A model generated the notes under the pieces. It was not told the origin of the DNA and searched no databases. It saw only the letters and a list, made by a program, of their open reading frames with translations. A stretch of DNA of 64,000 nt. It comes from Ignavibacteriales bacterium (GTDB taxonomy: Bacteria; Bacteroidota; Ignavibacteria; Ignavibacteriales; Melioribacteraceae). The stretch spans positions 784,266 to 848,265 of the forward strand of contig JAPLFF010000003.1 of NCBI GenBank assembly GCA_026390775.1. Reading direction: 5' to 3'. A program made the position numbers and the translations under genes. This document shows positions 9,218 through 18,637 of this stretch, one piece after another. Within the stretch, counting starts at the first letter, position 1. Each line of letters starts with the position of its first letter.

Positions 9218-9372
9218 GATTACCTCTTTATTTCAAATTAATATTTCGAAACAATTACAAGTGAGCCTACATTGCAGAATTTTTCTTATGCAAGTTAATC
9301 AGAATGGATTTCTATTAGCAACTTTGGATGGAGAACAAAACTTAAATACAAATATTATTATGATGTGAATAT

Positions 9373-9999
9373 TTACATCGGTTGGATAGAACCAACGGAA
9401 GATTTAATGGAAAGTTGGGCATTCTCTAAAAAATCTTTAGGAATTGTATAATCAAATTGGATCATATCGCCTGAGGGATTTTCAAAGACAATTTTGAAAG
9501 AAATGAGATTTTCTTTCCGGAATTTTAATTGTGTAAAATAAATTTTTGAGTGAACAAAATTTCCAATAGTGAGATCATTTTTTTTATACTTCGTGTTAAG
9601 AAGACCTTTGTAATAATTCAACCGTGCGTTTTTCGATATAGTAGTATCGCTCGTTTCTACTTTGCCAACACTTAATAATCCGCCAGTTGTATTATCGAAG
9701 AAAACATAAATTGGCTGATAGAAAAAATTATCATTTGGGTTTGTAGAAGAACCTCGTGATTCAACTTTTCTGGAAATGGAAGATTGTTTAAGTTCCCAGC
9801 CGTTCGGAGGGAAAAATTTTATTCCAAGACTTTGATCAACTACTTCAATTCCAAGCTTTGATTTATCAAAAGCGATAAAATCGCTCAAATCTGTTTCGTC
9901 GTTTTTTCCCTTTCCGCATGAGATCAGAAATAAAGACGATGAAACAAAAAGTAAGACAAGATGGAAATAATAATTCTTTTTACCGAAACTGCTTTTCAT
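9373..9999 (-). CDS. Predicted lipoprotein of unknown function
   Basis: The 208-residue protein has a lipoprotein signal peptide ending in the lipobox LISC (Cys at about residue 28). A Lys/Asp/Glu-rich linker follows, then a globular domain beginning LGIEVVDQSLGIKFFPPNGW. The latter has the look of PsbP/LpqN-like proteins, which often carry the phrase PxxW near the N-terminus, but similarity is too weak to name it. It lies between the two lysine-degradation genes, on the same strand as the dehydrogenase. It may be unrelated to that pathway. Confidence 0.7.
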   Translation of the reverse strand: MKSSFGKKNYYFHLVLLFVSSSLFLISCGKGKNDETDLSDFIAFDKSKLGIEVVDQSLGIKFFPPNGWELKQSSISRKVESRGSSTNPNDNFFYQPIYVFFDNTTGGLLSVGKVETSDTTISKNARLNYYKGLLNTKYKKNDLTIGNFVHSKIYFTQLKFRKENLISFKIVFENPSGDMIQFDYTIPKDFLENAQLSIKSSVGSIQPM

Positions 10000-10233
10000 A
10001 TACTTTCCATTTTTTACAAGATTATCAGTAAAATTGAAAATACGATCAAATATAAGTATCTTTAAGGAGAAAATTGAAAAAGCTATGCATAAGTATAAAA
10101 TTTTTTTCAGAATAACAGGCAGAAAAAACCTTCGTAACTACATTGCTTCCCGTTTTGAGCAAGTATTTTAATTTATATCCACCTTTTCTTTTTCACTCAA
10201 CTATTTCATTCACACTTTATTTTGAGGTGGAAT

Positions 10234-11598
10234 ATGATGGATACATCAATCAATATAATGGAAACAGAAAAAATAAATTCTAAAATTACAGCACAAAATG
10301 TGCATGATGTTCTTCGGAAGAAAATGCTCGTTGACGGTTTTAATTTTGTACTCGATCTTGAAAGAAGTCACGGATTAACAATAGTTGATAAAAAAACCGG
10401 AGATGAATATTTAGATTTCTTTTCTTTCTTTGCATCGTCACCTGTAGGATTAAATCACCAGAAGATAAACACGCCTGAATTCCGCGAAAAACTTGCTGAT
10501 GCTGCTATGAATAAAACATCTAATTCAGATATTTATACAGTAGAAATGGCAAAGTTTGTTGATACATTTTCACGAATAGCCGTACCGGATTACTTCAAAC
10601 ATTTATTCTTTGTAGATGGTGGCACCTTAGCAGTTGAAAACGGCTTAAAGGTTGCTTTTGATTGGAAAGTAAAAAAGAATTTTATCCGCGGATATAAAGA
10701 GGAACGCGGGACACAAGTTATCCATTTCCGTGAAGCGTTCCATGGTCGTTCCGGATACACAATGTCGTTGACAAATACTGATCCGGCCAAAATTGCACTA
10801 TATCCAAAATTTAATTGGCCACGAATTACAAATCCAAAAATTACTTTTCCACTGAGTGAGAACATAAATCAGATTATTAATTTAGAAAATCAAGCAATAG
10901 ACGAAATACATACAGCAATAAAATATAATCGTGATGATATAGCTATTATTATAATAGAACCGATACAAGGTGAAGGTGGTGATAATTTTTTCAGAAAAGA
11001 ATTTTTTATGAAGCTTCGCCAGATAGCAGATGAAAATGAAATTCTATTGATGTTTGATGAAGTTCAAACCGGACTTGGAATGACCGGTAAGTTGTGGGCA
11101 TTTGAACATTTTGTTGAGCCAGATATAATTTCTTTCGGTAAAAAAGTACAAGTCTGCGGTATTATGGTGAATGATCGGATAGACGATATCTCCGAAAACG
11201 TATTCAAGAAATCGAGCCGCATTAATTCCACATGGGGCGGAAATTTGACGGATATGGTTCGATCAGAAAAAAATCTCCAAATTATTGAAGAAGAAAATTT
11301 GGTCGAGAATGCTCGTATCATAGGGAATTATTTGCTGGATAGTCTTATTGATCTACAAAATGAATTCCCAGAATATGTTTCTCAAGCTCGCGGTTTAGGA
11401 TTGATGTGCTCGTTTAATTTACCATCTAAAGAAATTAGGAATAAATTTTTAGCTGAACTTTATGAAAATAAGATGATTATGCTCGGCTGTGGAGCTCATT
11501 CTGTACGGTTCCGTCCTTCTCTCATCGTAACCAAAGAAAATATTGATGACGGAATCTTAAGAATTAAAAACGTATTGCATAATCTGCATAAATCTTAA
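10234..11598 (+). CDS. lat: L-lysine 6-aminotransferase (class III, PLP)
   Basis: The protein of about 454 residues matches L-lysine epsilon-aminotransferases. It transfers the 6-amino group of lysine to 2-oxoglutarate, giving allysine, which cyclises to piperideine-6-carboxylate. Typical stretches are LDFFSFFASSPVGLNH, LFFVDGGTLAVENGLK, EAFHGRSGYT, IIIEPIQGEGGDNFF, LLMFDEVQTGLGMTG and the PLP-lysine region DIISFGKKVQ. The reading frame is open from a TTG at 10222, but ATG at 10234 or 10237 follows GAGGTGG at 10224-10230 with ideal spacing, so 10234 is used. Together with the ALDH7 gene it forms the aminotransferase route of lysine catabolism. Confidence 0.92.
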   Translation: MMDTSINIMETEKINSKITAQNVHDVLRKKMLVDGFNFVLDLERSHGLTIVDKKTGDEYLDFFSFFASSPVGLNHQKINTPEFREKLADAAMNKTSNSDIYTVEMAKFVDTFSRIAVPDYFKHLFFVDGGTLAVENGLKVAFDWKVKKNFIRGYKEERGTQVIHFREAFHGRSGYTMSLTNTDPAKIALYPKFNWPRITNPKITFPLSENINQIINLENQAIDEIHTAIKYNRDDIAIIIIEPIQGEGGDNFFRKEFFMKLRQIADENEILLMFDEVQTGLGMTGKLWAFEHFVEPDIISFGKKVQVCGIMVNDRIDDISENVFKKSSRINSTWGGNLTDMVRSEKNLQIIEEENLVENARIIGNYLLDSLIDLQNEFPEYVSQARGLGLMCSFNLPSKEIRNKFLAELYENKMIMLGCGAHSVRFRPSLIVTKENIDDGILRIKNVLHNLHKS

Positions 11599-11615
11599 AA
11601 TTGAATTCTTCAAAG

Positions 11616-11647
11616 AAAAACTCCGATTGTTATTGGGGTTTTTTTAT
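11616..11647 (+). terminator. Rho-independent terminator after lysine aminotransferase
   Basis: ACTCCGAT-TGTT-ATTGGGGT forms an 8-bp stem with two G-T pairs, followed by a T run (TTTTTTT, 11641 onward). It sits 20 bp past the stop codon and before rsmI. Confidence 0.75.
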
Positions 11648-11668
11648 TTTTGTAAAAAAGAGTTATAG

Positions 11669-12355
11669 ATGGATAACGGAAAATTATATGTTGTAGCTAC
11701 ACCAATCGGCAACCTTGGTGATATTACATTCCGAGCAGTTGAAACATTGAAATCTGTAAATTTTATAATTTGTGAAGATACACGCGTAACAAAAATTCTG
11801 TTAGATCATTACCAAATCAATAAACCGCTGCTTGTTGTAAATGCCCATAACGAATCAAAAAGTATAGAGAAAATTTTGACAAAGATAATCTCCGGAGAAT
11901 CTTGTGCGCTAGTTTCAGATGCCGGCACACCATGTATATCAGACCCGGGGGTTCGTCTAATAAATAAAGTATTATCGGAAAACATTGAAGTTATTGGAAT
12001 CCCAGGTGCGAGTGCTGCAATTTTAGCGTTAAGTATTTGCGGACTTCCAACTGATTCTTTTGTATTCGAAGGATTTCTTCCTCAGAAAAAAGGAAGACAG
12101 AAGAAACTAAAACAACTTTCAGAAGAAGAAAGGACAATTGTCTTGTATGAATCAACATATAGAATTAAAAAACTGCTGGAAGAATTAAACTTAAGTATGC
12201 CGGATCGTTTAATAGTAGTTGTTCGAGAATTAACAAAAAAATTTGAGGAAACTTGGCGAGGGACAGCTTCTCAACTTTTGCAGAATTTTGAGAAAAGAAT
12301 AACAAAAGGTGAATTTGTTATTTTGTTAGCACCTCTGAACTGGAAAGAAATTTAG
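11669..12355 (+). CDS. rsmI: 16S rRNA (cytidine1402-2'-O)-methyltransferase
   Basis: The 228-residue protein is an RsmI of the tetrapyrrole-methylase fold, which methylates the ribose of C1402 in 16S rRNA using SAM. Motifs visible in order are YVVATPIGNLGDITFRAVET (residues 7-26), CEDTRVTKILLDHY, ALVSDAGTPCISDPG (about 82) and GIPGASAAI (about 107). It is somewhat shorter at the C-terminus than the about 280-residue E. coli form, as is common in this phylum. It is convergent with apt, with only 1 bp between stop codons. Confidence 0.93.
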   Translation: MDNGKLYVVATPIGNLGDITFRAVETLKSVNFIICEDTRVTKILLDHYQINKPLLVVNAHNESKSIEKILTKIISGESCALVSDAGTPCISDPGVRLINKVLSENIEVIGIPGASAAILALSICGLPTDSFVFEGFLPQKKGRQKKLKQLSEEERTIVLYESTYRIKKLLEELNLSMPDRLIVVVRELTKKFEETWRGTASQLLQNFEKRITKGEFVILLAPLNWKEI

Positions 12356-12356
12356 T

Positions 12357-12878
12357 CTATTCAGAGTCGTACTGAATTATTGAGCGTACATCATAATTTT
12401 TTAATTTTTCCCTACCACTTAAGAAATTGAGTTCAATCAGAAACGAAATCTGTACAACTTCCCCGCCTAATCTTTCCACTAATTTACACGCCGCTTCCAT
12501 TGTTCCTCCTGTTGCTAGAAGATCATCATGGAGCAAGACTTTGTCATCTTTTTGAATTGCATCTTTGTGAATCTCAATTTTATCAGTTCCATATTCAAGT
12601 GAGTAACTTTCTGAGATACATGCGGCAGGTAATTTCCCGGGTTTTCGAATGGGCACAAATCCCGCTCCGAGCTTTTGAGCAACAATTCCACCTAATATAA
12701 AGCCACGCGATTCTATTCCAGCTACCTTTGTTATGTGTTTATTATGAAGGAAGTTAAGCAATTCTTCTACTACCTGATTAAGACCTATTGGATTTTTAAG
12801 AAGTGTAGTTATGTCCTTAAAAATTATTCCTTGTTTCGGAAAATTAGGTACATCGCGTATTAAACTTCTAAGTTCCAT
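12357..12878 (-). CDS. apt: Adenine phosphoribosyltransferase
   Basis: The 173-residue protein is a complete Apt, making AMP from adenine and PRPP for purine salvage. The N-terminus carries IRDVPNFPKQGIIFKDITTL (residues 7-26), typical of Apt. The adenine-site segment GIESRGFILGG and the PRPP loop LLHDDLLATGGTMEAA (about residues 117-132) are intact. It is likely co-transcribed upstream of nothing else, since rsmI converges on it. The dus gene ends 14 bp before it begins, on the same strand, so it may belong to the MFS-dus-apt run. Confidence 0.95.
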   Translation of the reverse strand: MELRSLIRDVPNFPKQGIIFKDITTLLKNPIGLNQVVEELLNFLHNKHITKVAGIESRGFILGGIVAQKLGAGFVPIRKPGKLPAACISESYSLEYGTDKIEIHKDAIQKDDKVLLHDDLLATGGTMEAACKLVERLGGEVVQISFLIELNFLSGREKLKNYDVRSIIQYDSE

Positions 12879-12892
12879 TTTAACCTCAACGA

Positions 12893-13885
12893 TTAACTAA
12901 TATTTTCAATTTGTTCATGGTATTTGAGTTTATTAAGATATCCTAAAAGAATTTCTTCTATGGGAGCATATTCAGTTTGCTTGTAAAGTTCTTGCCTTAT
13001 TTCTTTAGAATTGTTAAGACCTTTCAAATAACCGGTATAATATTTCCTAAAAGGAATTATAGCAGTTTTCGTTTCTTTCATTTCTAATGAATATCTAAGA
13101 TGGCGCAATGCAGTATTAATTCTTTCTTCAACAGAAACAAAATTAATATTTTCCCCACTTAACAATTCTTTTGCCTCTCTAAATATCCAAGGATGTTCTA
13201 TCGCTCCTCTGGCTATCATCACAGCATCAGAATTTGTTACCTCAAAAGCTCTTTTGACATCTTCTGCAGTATAAACTCCGCCGTTTAAAGCCACTGGAAT
13301 TTTTACAACTTCTTTAATCCTAGTAATCCAACTCCAATCCGGTTCTCCAGTATGTCCTTGAGTTTTAGTTCTGCAATGAATTGTTAAAGCAGCAGCTCCT
13401 GCATCTTCAATCCTTTTAGCTACTTCCAATATATTAATTGAATCCGCATCCCAACCAATTCTAGTTTTAACTGTTACCGGTATTTGTACTGCTTTCACTA
13501 TTGACTCTACCATTGTTTGCATATAACAAGGGTCCTTAAGGAGCCCGGCACCAGCTCCCCTGTTTGCAATCTTTTTTACCCAGCAACCTGCATTAATATC
13601 AATTATATCAGGATTTTTCGATTCAGCAATTTTTGCAGCTTCAATCATTGGATCAAGATTTCCACCATAGATTTGAATTCCAACCGGATGTTCATCTTCT
13701 GTAATTTCAAGTTTTCTTTCTGTTTTTTTATTTGACCGAATTAATCCGTCTGAATTGACAAACTCTGTGTAGACTATATCAGCACCTAATTCTTTACAAA
13801 GTCTTCTGAATGCAATATCTGTTACATCTTCCATCGGAGCTAGAAGAAGTGCTTTTTCAATATTTATTTTTCCTACTTTAAACAT
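12893..13885 (-). CDS. dus: tRNA-dihydrouridine synthase (DusB type)
   Basis: The 330-residue flavoprotein reduces specific uridines in tRNA to dihydrouridine using NADPH and FMN. The family motifs are LLAPMEDVTDIAFRRLCKEL (residues 14-33), VGIQIYGG, the catalytic-Cys segment DINAGCWVKKIANRGAGAGL (about residues 96-115), TVKTRIGW, IHCRTKTQGHTG and MIARGAIEHPWIF. The usual NMGCP around the cysteine is NAGCW here, a mild deviation. The gene overlaps the upstream MFS gene by 8 bp, indicating translational coupling. Confidence 0.93.
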   Translation of the reverse strand: MFKVGKINIEKALLLAPMEDVTDIAFRRLCKELGADIVYTEFVNSDGLIRSNKKTERKLEITEDEHPVGIQIYGGNLDPMIEAAKIAESKNPDIIDINAGCWVKKIANRGAGAGLLKDPCYMQTMVESIVKAVQIPVTVKTRIGWDADSINILEVAKRIEDAGAAALTIHCRTKTQGHTGEPDWSWITRIKEVVKIPVALNGGVYTAEDVKRAFEVTNSDAVMIARGAIEHPWIFREAKELLSGENINFVSVEERINTALRHLRYSLEMKETKTAIIPFRKYYTGYLKGLNNSKEIRQELYKQTEYAPIEEILLGYLNKLKYHEQIENIS

Positions 13886-15077
13886 TTTCTACAACTTTCA
13901 TTTTATAAGACTTCAACATGAAAAAAGAAATAATAAATGTTATTAACGTAAAAAATGCACCAGTAATAAATGGAAATTGGTAACCTAAAACATCATAAGA
14001 AAATCCACCCCACAGCGGACCAAGTACTCGTGCCAATGCGGATATTGATTGGCTGAATCCTAATACAGCACCCTGCTGAATTTCAGGAGAGTATTTTGAA
14101 ATCATACTAGGAATAATCGGTTGAAGAATTCCTGTACCAACAGCCATAATTGAAATTACTATTGCAACACCAGAGAAATTACCACCGTACGGAAGAAAAC
14201 CTAATCCAATAATCATGAAAAAAATGCCGATAAGTACAATTGTTTTGTCTTTTAATTTTTGAGAAATCAATCGGATAAGTCCGGCTTGAACAATAGCACC
14301 AACTAATCCCACAATACCAAAAAGCATTCCGTTTTGCTGATCTGTAAAATGATAGAATTTGTAACCTAGTATGGCAAAAGTTCCAAAAACATTTGCTATC
14401 GAAAAGATGATTAGAAATAAAAGAATAATTAAAAAACTAATTGAAGGATTTGTTAATACTTGTTTGGCAAATGTAAAATCAAAAATTTTAATTTTAATTT
14501 TTTCATCATTCTTTTTTTCTTTTAACGACTCGGGCAATCTAAAAAACGCAAACGAGAAAGCACTTAGAGTGAAAAATGCACTCCCTAATCCTGCAACGTG
14601 ATAACCGTATTTTGCAAGATATGCACCAATAACAGGTCCAAAAACAAAACCTAATCCGAATGCAGCGCCAATAATTCCCATTCCTTTTGCACGTTCTTCT
14701 TTTGTTGTAATATCTGCAATATAAGCCTGGGCAACGCCAATGTTACTTCCGCCAAGGCCGGCTAACATTCTTGAAAAGAAAAGGAGTAAAAAGGAATTTG
14801 AAAATGCAAAAATTAAATATGAAATAGCAGTCATCAACTGTGTTACTAATATTACCGGGCGTCTTCCAATCTTATCAGATAGTTTACCCATAATCGGATT
14901 GAAGATGAATTGCATCAGAGAATAAGCAGCAACTACTGATCCGATTCCAAAATTTGATATTCCAAGTTCTTTACTTGCAAAAGTTGGCAGAATTGGAATC
15001 AGAATACCAAATCCCATCAGATCAATAAAAATTGTTAAGAAGATTATGCCGAGCGTTGCTTTATTTTTATTAGCCAT
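13878..15077 (-). CDS. MFS efflux transporter, TetA/multidrug-like
   Basis: The 399-residue protein has 12 predicted membrane helices. It shows the drug:H+ antiporter loop motif GKLSDKIGRRP (about residues 63-73) and the helix-5 style segment GLGFVFGPVIGAYLAKYG (motif C-like, about 140). It resembles TetA-class permeases in length and layout, but drug specificity cannot be inferred. It overlaps dus, a housekeeping gene, so it is probably chromosomal core rather than an acquired resistance gene. A hydrophobic N-terminus starts 12 residues after the ATG. Confidence 0.85.
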   Translation of the reverse strand: MANKNKATLGIIFLTIFIDLMGFGILIPILPTFASKELGISNFGIGSVVAAYSLMQFIFNPIMGKLSDKIGRRPVILVTQLMTAISYLIFAFSNSFLLLFFSRMLAGLGGSNIGVAQAYIADITTKEERAKGMGIIGAAFGLGFVFGPVIGAYLAKYGYHVAGLGSAFFTLSAFSFAFFRLPESLKEKKNDEKIKIKIFDFTFAKQVLTNPSISFLIILLFLIIFSIANVFGTFAILGYKFYHFTDQQNGMLFGIVGLVGAIVQAGLIRLISQKLKDKTIVLIGIFFMIIGLGFLPYGGNFSGVAIVISIMAVGTGILQPIIPSMISKYSPEIQQGAVLGFSQSISALARVLGPLWGGFSYDVLGYQFPFITGAFFTLITFIISFFMLKSYKMKVVENV

Positions 15078-15140
15078 TAATTTTCATTTAGAATTTGTTA
15101 CAAAGATAAAAAGAAATTGTGACTTAATTATACGAACAAC

Positions 15141-16295
15141 TCATTCTACTTTTTTGTTCATATACTTAATGGAATTATTTTGAACTTCTTCCAAGATTTT
15201 GCGGGTATCTTTTTCAGATTGTAAAAGTTTTACTCTATCACTCTCAGTTAAATAATTCGGTAGAGAATTAATTGTAGTTGAATCAACCGGAAGAATTACA
15301 AATTGATTTTTATTTTCTTTTTTCCCTTTGAAAACCCAAGTAGTGATAATTGTCTCATTTGTAAGTTTAATGTCTTGAGTCAAAATATTTTTTGTTATTG
15401 TAATATTAAGGATTACTCCGGCATCAGAATATCGCCATCTTTGATTTGAAATAAAATTACCAAGAGAATAGGCAATCAGACCTTTGCCAATTTTATTTTT
15501 GATTGAACTGAAATATTCTACCGGCTGAATTACATGAGGATGACTGCCGATAATTAAATCCGCACCATAATCAATCGCTCGTTTTACAATTTCTTTTTGA
15601 AACGAATTTGGTTTGCACTGATACTCATCTCCAAAATGAAAGTAAACAAGAATTACATCTGCATTTTTATTACGAGCATTTAGAATATCTTGTTTCATTA
15701 AAGTTGTATCAATTACATTAACTAAATATTTTTCATTCTTAGCGATGTAATTCCCGTTCAATCCGTAAGTATAAGAAAGAATTGCGATCTTGATTCCTTT
15801 AATGCCAAATACTCGAATTGAATCCCGGTCTTGTTGTGAATGATAAGATCCGATTGATTCCATCCCATTATTTTTAATCATATCCATGGTTCTTAAAGCA
15901 CCTTTCTTTCCTCGATCTAATGAGTGATTATTTGCTGTCAACAAAATATCAAACCCCGCATCTTTCAAAGCTTCAAGATATTCATTAGGCGAGTTGAAAA
16001 GCGGATAACCACTATATCTACTTTCCTTACCTGAAATAGTAGTTTCAAGATTTCCAATTGTTAGATCTGCTTTGGTTAAATATTTTTTTATTTCACGAAA
16101 GGCGGGTTTGAAATCAAAACTATCTTGTGATACTTGCGCAAATTTAAATTGCGGTGAATGGCACATTAAATCACCAACAAAAGAAATTGTAACGGAAGTT
16201 GTAGAATCTTGATCAACTGATTTTCCATCAAGTTGATTCAAAAATAAATGCGATGAAAAAATAACCGAATAAAAAAGTATAAATAAATTCTTCAT
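15141..16295 (-). CDS. CapA-family secreted metallophosphatase-like protein
   Basis: The 384-residue protein has an N-terminal signal peptide and a PGA_cap/CapA domain with calcineurin-like metal ligands. Visible motifs are SFVGDLMCH (about residue 38), GNLETTISG (about 81), LTANNHSLDRG (about 121), VYFHFGDEY (about 216), GSHPHVIQP (about 253) and SLGNFISNQ (about 278). The family is named after poly-gamma-glutamate capsule synthesis, but most members have no known substrate. No CapB/CapC genes are nearby, so a capsule role is not supported here. It is likely periplasmic. Confidence 0.87.
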   Translation of the reverse strand: MKNLFILFYSVIFSSHLFLNQLDGKSVDQDSTTSVTISFVGDLMCHSPQFKFAQVSQDSFDFKPAFREIKKYLTKADLTIGNLETTISGKESRYSGYPLFNSPNEYLEALKDAGFDILLTANNHSLDRGKKGALRTMDMIKNNGMESIGSYHSQQDRDSIRVFGIKGIKIAILSYTYGLNGNYIAKNEKYLVNVIDTTLMKQDILNARNKNADVILVYFHFGDEYQCKPNSFQKEIVKRAIDYGADLIIGSHPHVIQPVEYFSSIKNKIGKGLIAYSLGNFISNQRWRYSDAGVILNITITKNILTQDIKLTNETIITTWVFKGKKENKNQFVILPVDSTTINSLPNYLTESDRVKLLQSEKDTRKILEEVQNNSIKYMNKKVE

Positions 16296-16342
16296 ATTAA
16301 TATTGAAAGAATAATTCCGCGTTTGATAAATAGGTATATAAA

Positions 16343-16371
16343 TAAAGGTTGGGCTATTTCTAACCCAACCT
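16343..16371 (-). terminator. Rho-independent terminator after the histone-like gene
   Basis: On the minus strand the stem is AGGTTGGG / CCCAACCT (16346-16353 and 16364-16371), followed by TTTATTT. It lies about 25 bp beyond the stop of the 66-residue histone-like gene. Confidence 0.75.
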
Positions 16372-16394
16372 AAAACAAATCGAAAACTTAAAAA

Positions 16395-16595
16395 TCAGCT
16401 TCCGCCTTTTGCAGCTTTGCGTTGTGCTTTTACTTCTTGCACATCATTACGCAAGTCTTGAGCAAACTTCTTTAGTTCGCTAAGACCTTTTCTTAAACGA
16501 GTACCGGCGGCTGACTGTCCTTTTTCGTAGAACTTTGCTACGTCAGGTTCCAGACCTTTTAAGAAGTCGATAAGTTTTAAATATTTTTCGTTCAT
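16395..16595 (-). CDS. Small histone-H1-like protein
   Basis: The 66-residue protein is Lys/Arg-rich and starts MNEKYLKLIDFLKGLEPD. It contains the helix GTRLRKGLSELKKFAQDLR (about residues 31-49) and a basic Ala-rich tail (KAQRKAAKGGS). This pattern is that of the short histone-H1-like/Hc1-type proteins common in Bacteroidetes and relatives, thought to bind DNA. A good AGGAGG-type ribosome site lies just upstream (about 16602-16607 on the minus strand). A terminator follows. It sits 30 bp after the Fe-S oxidoreductase gene. Confidence 0.8.
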   Translation of the reverse strand: MNEKYLKLIDFLKGLEPDVAKFYEKGQSAAGTRLRKGLSELKKFAQDLRNDVQEVKAQRKAAKGGS

Positions 16596-16625
16596 GATAC
16601 CTCCTGCTTTTAGTGAATGAATAAT

Positions 16626-18620
16626 TTATAGAATAGTGTTCTCGAGAATTATTTCTGCAACATCTTTGACAATTACTGAATCTGATTTTTCAAATGATTT
16701 GATACCGTCCGTTAACATTGTCATACAAAACGGACAGGCTGAAGCGACTGTGTCTGCTTTAGTACTTATCGCTTCTTCTGCTCTATTATTATTTATTCTT
16801 GTACCCTCCTTTTCTTCAAGAAACATTCTTCCGCCGCCTGCACCGCAGCAAAAACCTTTTTCACGATTTCTTTCCATCTCAATCAGCTCGGTTCCATTTA
16901 TCATTTTCAAAGGATCGCGTGGTGAATCATAAATATTATTATATCTGCCGAGATAACAAGAATCGTGATAAGTGATTTTAGATTTAACTTCTTCATTTTT
17001 CAGTTTGATCTTTCCTTCTTCGAGAATTTTCCGGATCAATTCTGTATGATGAACAACTTCAAAATTTCCACCGAATTGCGGATACTCATTCTTCAGAGAA
17101 TTATAACAGTGAGGACAACCAGTAACGATTTTTTTCACTCCATAGTTATTAAGAGTTTCTACATTTTCATGCATCATCATTTGAGCAAGATATTCATTAC
17201 CAAGTCTTCGGGCAGTATCGCCATTACATTTTTCTTCAACGCCTAAAATTCTGAAATCAATATTTGCTTTCTGCATTAGTTGAGCAATAGATTTTGTAAC
17301 CTTCTGATATCTGGCATCGAAAGAACCTGCACATCCAACCCAAAATAAATATTCTGTGTTTGGATCTTCAGCCATTGTTTTAATATTCATCCCCTCAGCC
17401 CAATTTGCTCTATCCTGTGCATTGAAAGCCCAAGGAGTAAAATTTGTTTCTATGTTTTTGAAAACAACATTTAGTTCCGGAGGAAAATTTGATTCACCAA
17501 GAACTAAATTCCTTCTCATATCAACAATAGAATCAACATGTTCGATCGTGACCGGACATTCATAAACACAAGCCATACAAGTAGTACATGCCCAAAGTTC
17601 TTCATCAGATATGTAATTGTGAACTAAAGTTTTTTGAATTAACTCGTTTTCTTCGCCAACTTTTGCTATAAGTAACGGTGCTTTTTCCTCTGTACGATGA
17701 CGGATACTAACAATAATTTCCCGTGGCGATAATTTCTTTCCTGTAGCAGCGGCAGGACATGATGCGGTACATCTTCCGCATTCGGTACAAGAGAACCCAT
17801 CCAGCACTTGCTTCCATGAAAGATGTTCAAAATCTGCAACTCCATATTGCGCAACATTTTCATCTTCTAGATTTAATTTTTTAAGCGCGTTTTTATTCGT
17901 GCCAATCTTAGAGAAATAAACATTTGGTATAGAAGTAAATACATGAAAATGTTTTGAGTATGGTAAGAAATTCGTGAAGCCAAAGATTATTAGAATGTGT
18001 GTCCACCAAAAAACTTCATACAAATCTTTTGAAGATTCACTTACACCGTTAAAAAATAATCCGGCTAACTGTGATGAGATCGGTCTAACTTCAAAATCAG
18101 TAAGTACAAAATTTGAATTAACTATATGTGTAATGTTCTGACCGAACATTGACACAACAACACCAAGAATAAGAAATAAAATAATTGCCGCATCAAGTTT
18201 ATGTCCTTTAACATCGAGTCGCGGTACCTTTTGGATAAATCTTCTGAAAAGCGCCCATAGCACAGAAACAATTACCAACAAACCAAAAATATCTTGCACA
18301 ACTGTTATAACAGAAAAAATTGGTCCTAGAAAATGAAGTGAGAATGCAGGATAGAAACCTTGAATGATTGATTCAACCACAGCAAATAGAAAAAGTATGA
18401 ATCCCCAAAAGATCAAAAAGTGGATTATGCCTGCTGTCGGATCTTGCAAAAGTTTTGACTGACCGAATGCAATCTTCAAAACATTTTTTATTCTTTCGTT
18501 AGGATTATTGAAACGGTTTTCCTGCTGACCAAGTTTAATGTAAGAAAGAATTCTTTTCAGATTATAGAAAAGAAATCCAAATGCTAGAAGAAATATTATA
18601 GAAAAAATTATCTGTTTCAT
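16626..18620 (-). CDS. Membrane-anchored Fe-S oxidoreductase with CCG domains (HdrD/GlpC-like)
   Basis: The 664-residue protein has about six membrane helices in its first 220 residues, resembling a NarI/cytochrome-b-like anchor. Two 4Fe-4S sites follow (CTECGRCTASCP at about 285 and CTTCMACVYECP at about 348). Two CCG cysteine-rich domains come next: GCAGSFDARYQK to TGCPHCYNSLKNEYP, and HDSCYLGRYN to GFCCGAGGGRMF plus ACPFCMTML. This is the architecture of HdrDE-like or ETF-linked quinone oxidoreductases, moving electrons between a soluble donor and the membrane quinone pool. No etfAB or dehydrogenase gene adjoins it, so its donor is unknown. Confidence 0.88.
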   Translation of the reverse strand: MKQIIFSIIFLLAFGFLFYNLKRILSYIKLGQQENRFNNPNERIKNVLKIAFGQSKLLQDPTAGIIHFLIFWGFILFLFAVVESIIQGFYPAFSLHFLGPIFSVITVVQDIFGLLVIVSVLWALFRRFIQKVPRLDVKGHKLDAAIILFLILGVVVSMFGQNITHIVNSNFVLTDFEVRPISSQLAGLFFNGVSESSKDLYEVFWWTHILIIFGFTNFLPYSKHFHVFTSIPNVYFSKIGTNKNALKKLNLEDENVAQYGVADFEHLSWKQVLDGFSCTECGRCTASCPAAATGKKLSPREIIVSIRHRTEEKAPLLIAKVGEENELIQKTLVHNYISDEELWACTTCMACVYECPVTIEHVDSIVDMRRNLVLGESNFPPELNVVFKNIETNFTPWAFNAQDRANWAEGMNIKTMAEDPNTEYLFWVGCAGSFDARYQKVTKSIAQLMQKANIDFRILGVEEKCNGDTARRLGNEYLAQMMMHENVETLNNYGVKKIVTGCPHCYNSLKNEYPQFGGNFEVVHHTELIRKILEEGKIKLKNEEVKSKITYHDSCYLGRYNNIYDSPRDPLKMINGTELIEMERNREKGFCCGAGGGRMFLEEKEGTRINNNRAEEAISTKADTVASACPFCMTMLTDGIKSFEKSDSVIVKDVAEIILENTIL

Positions 18621-18637
18621 TCGGTCGTATGCAACAC

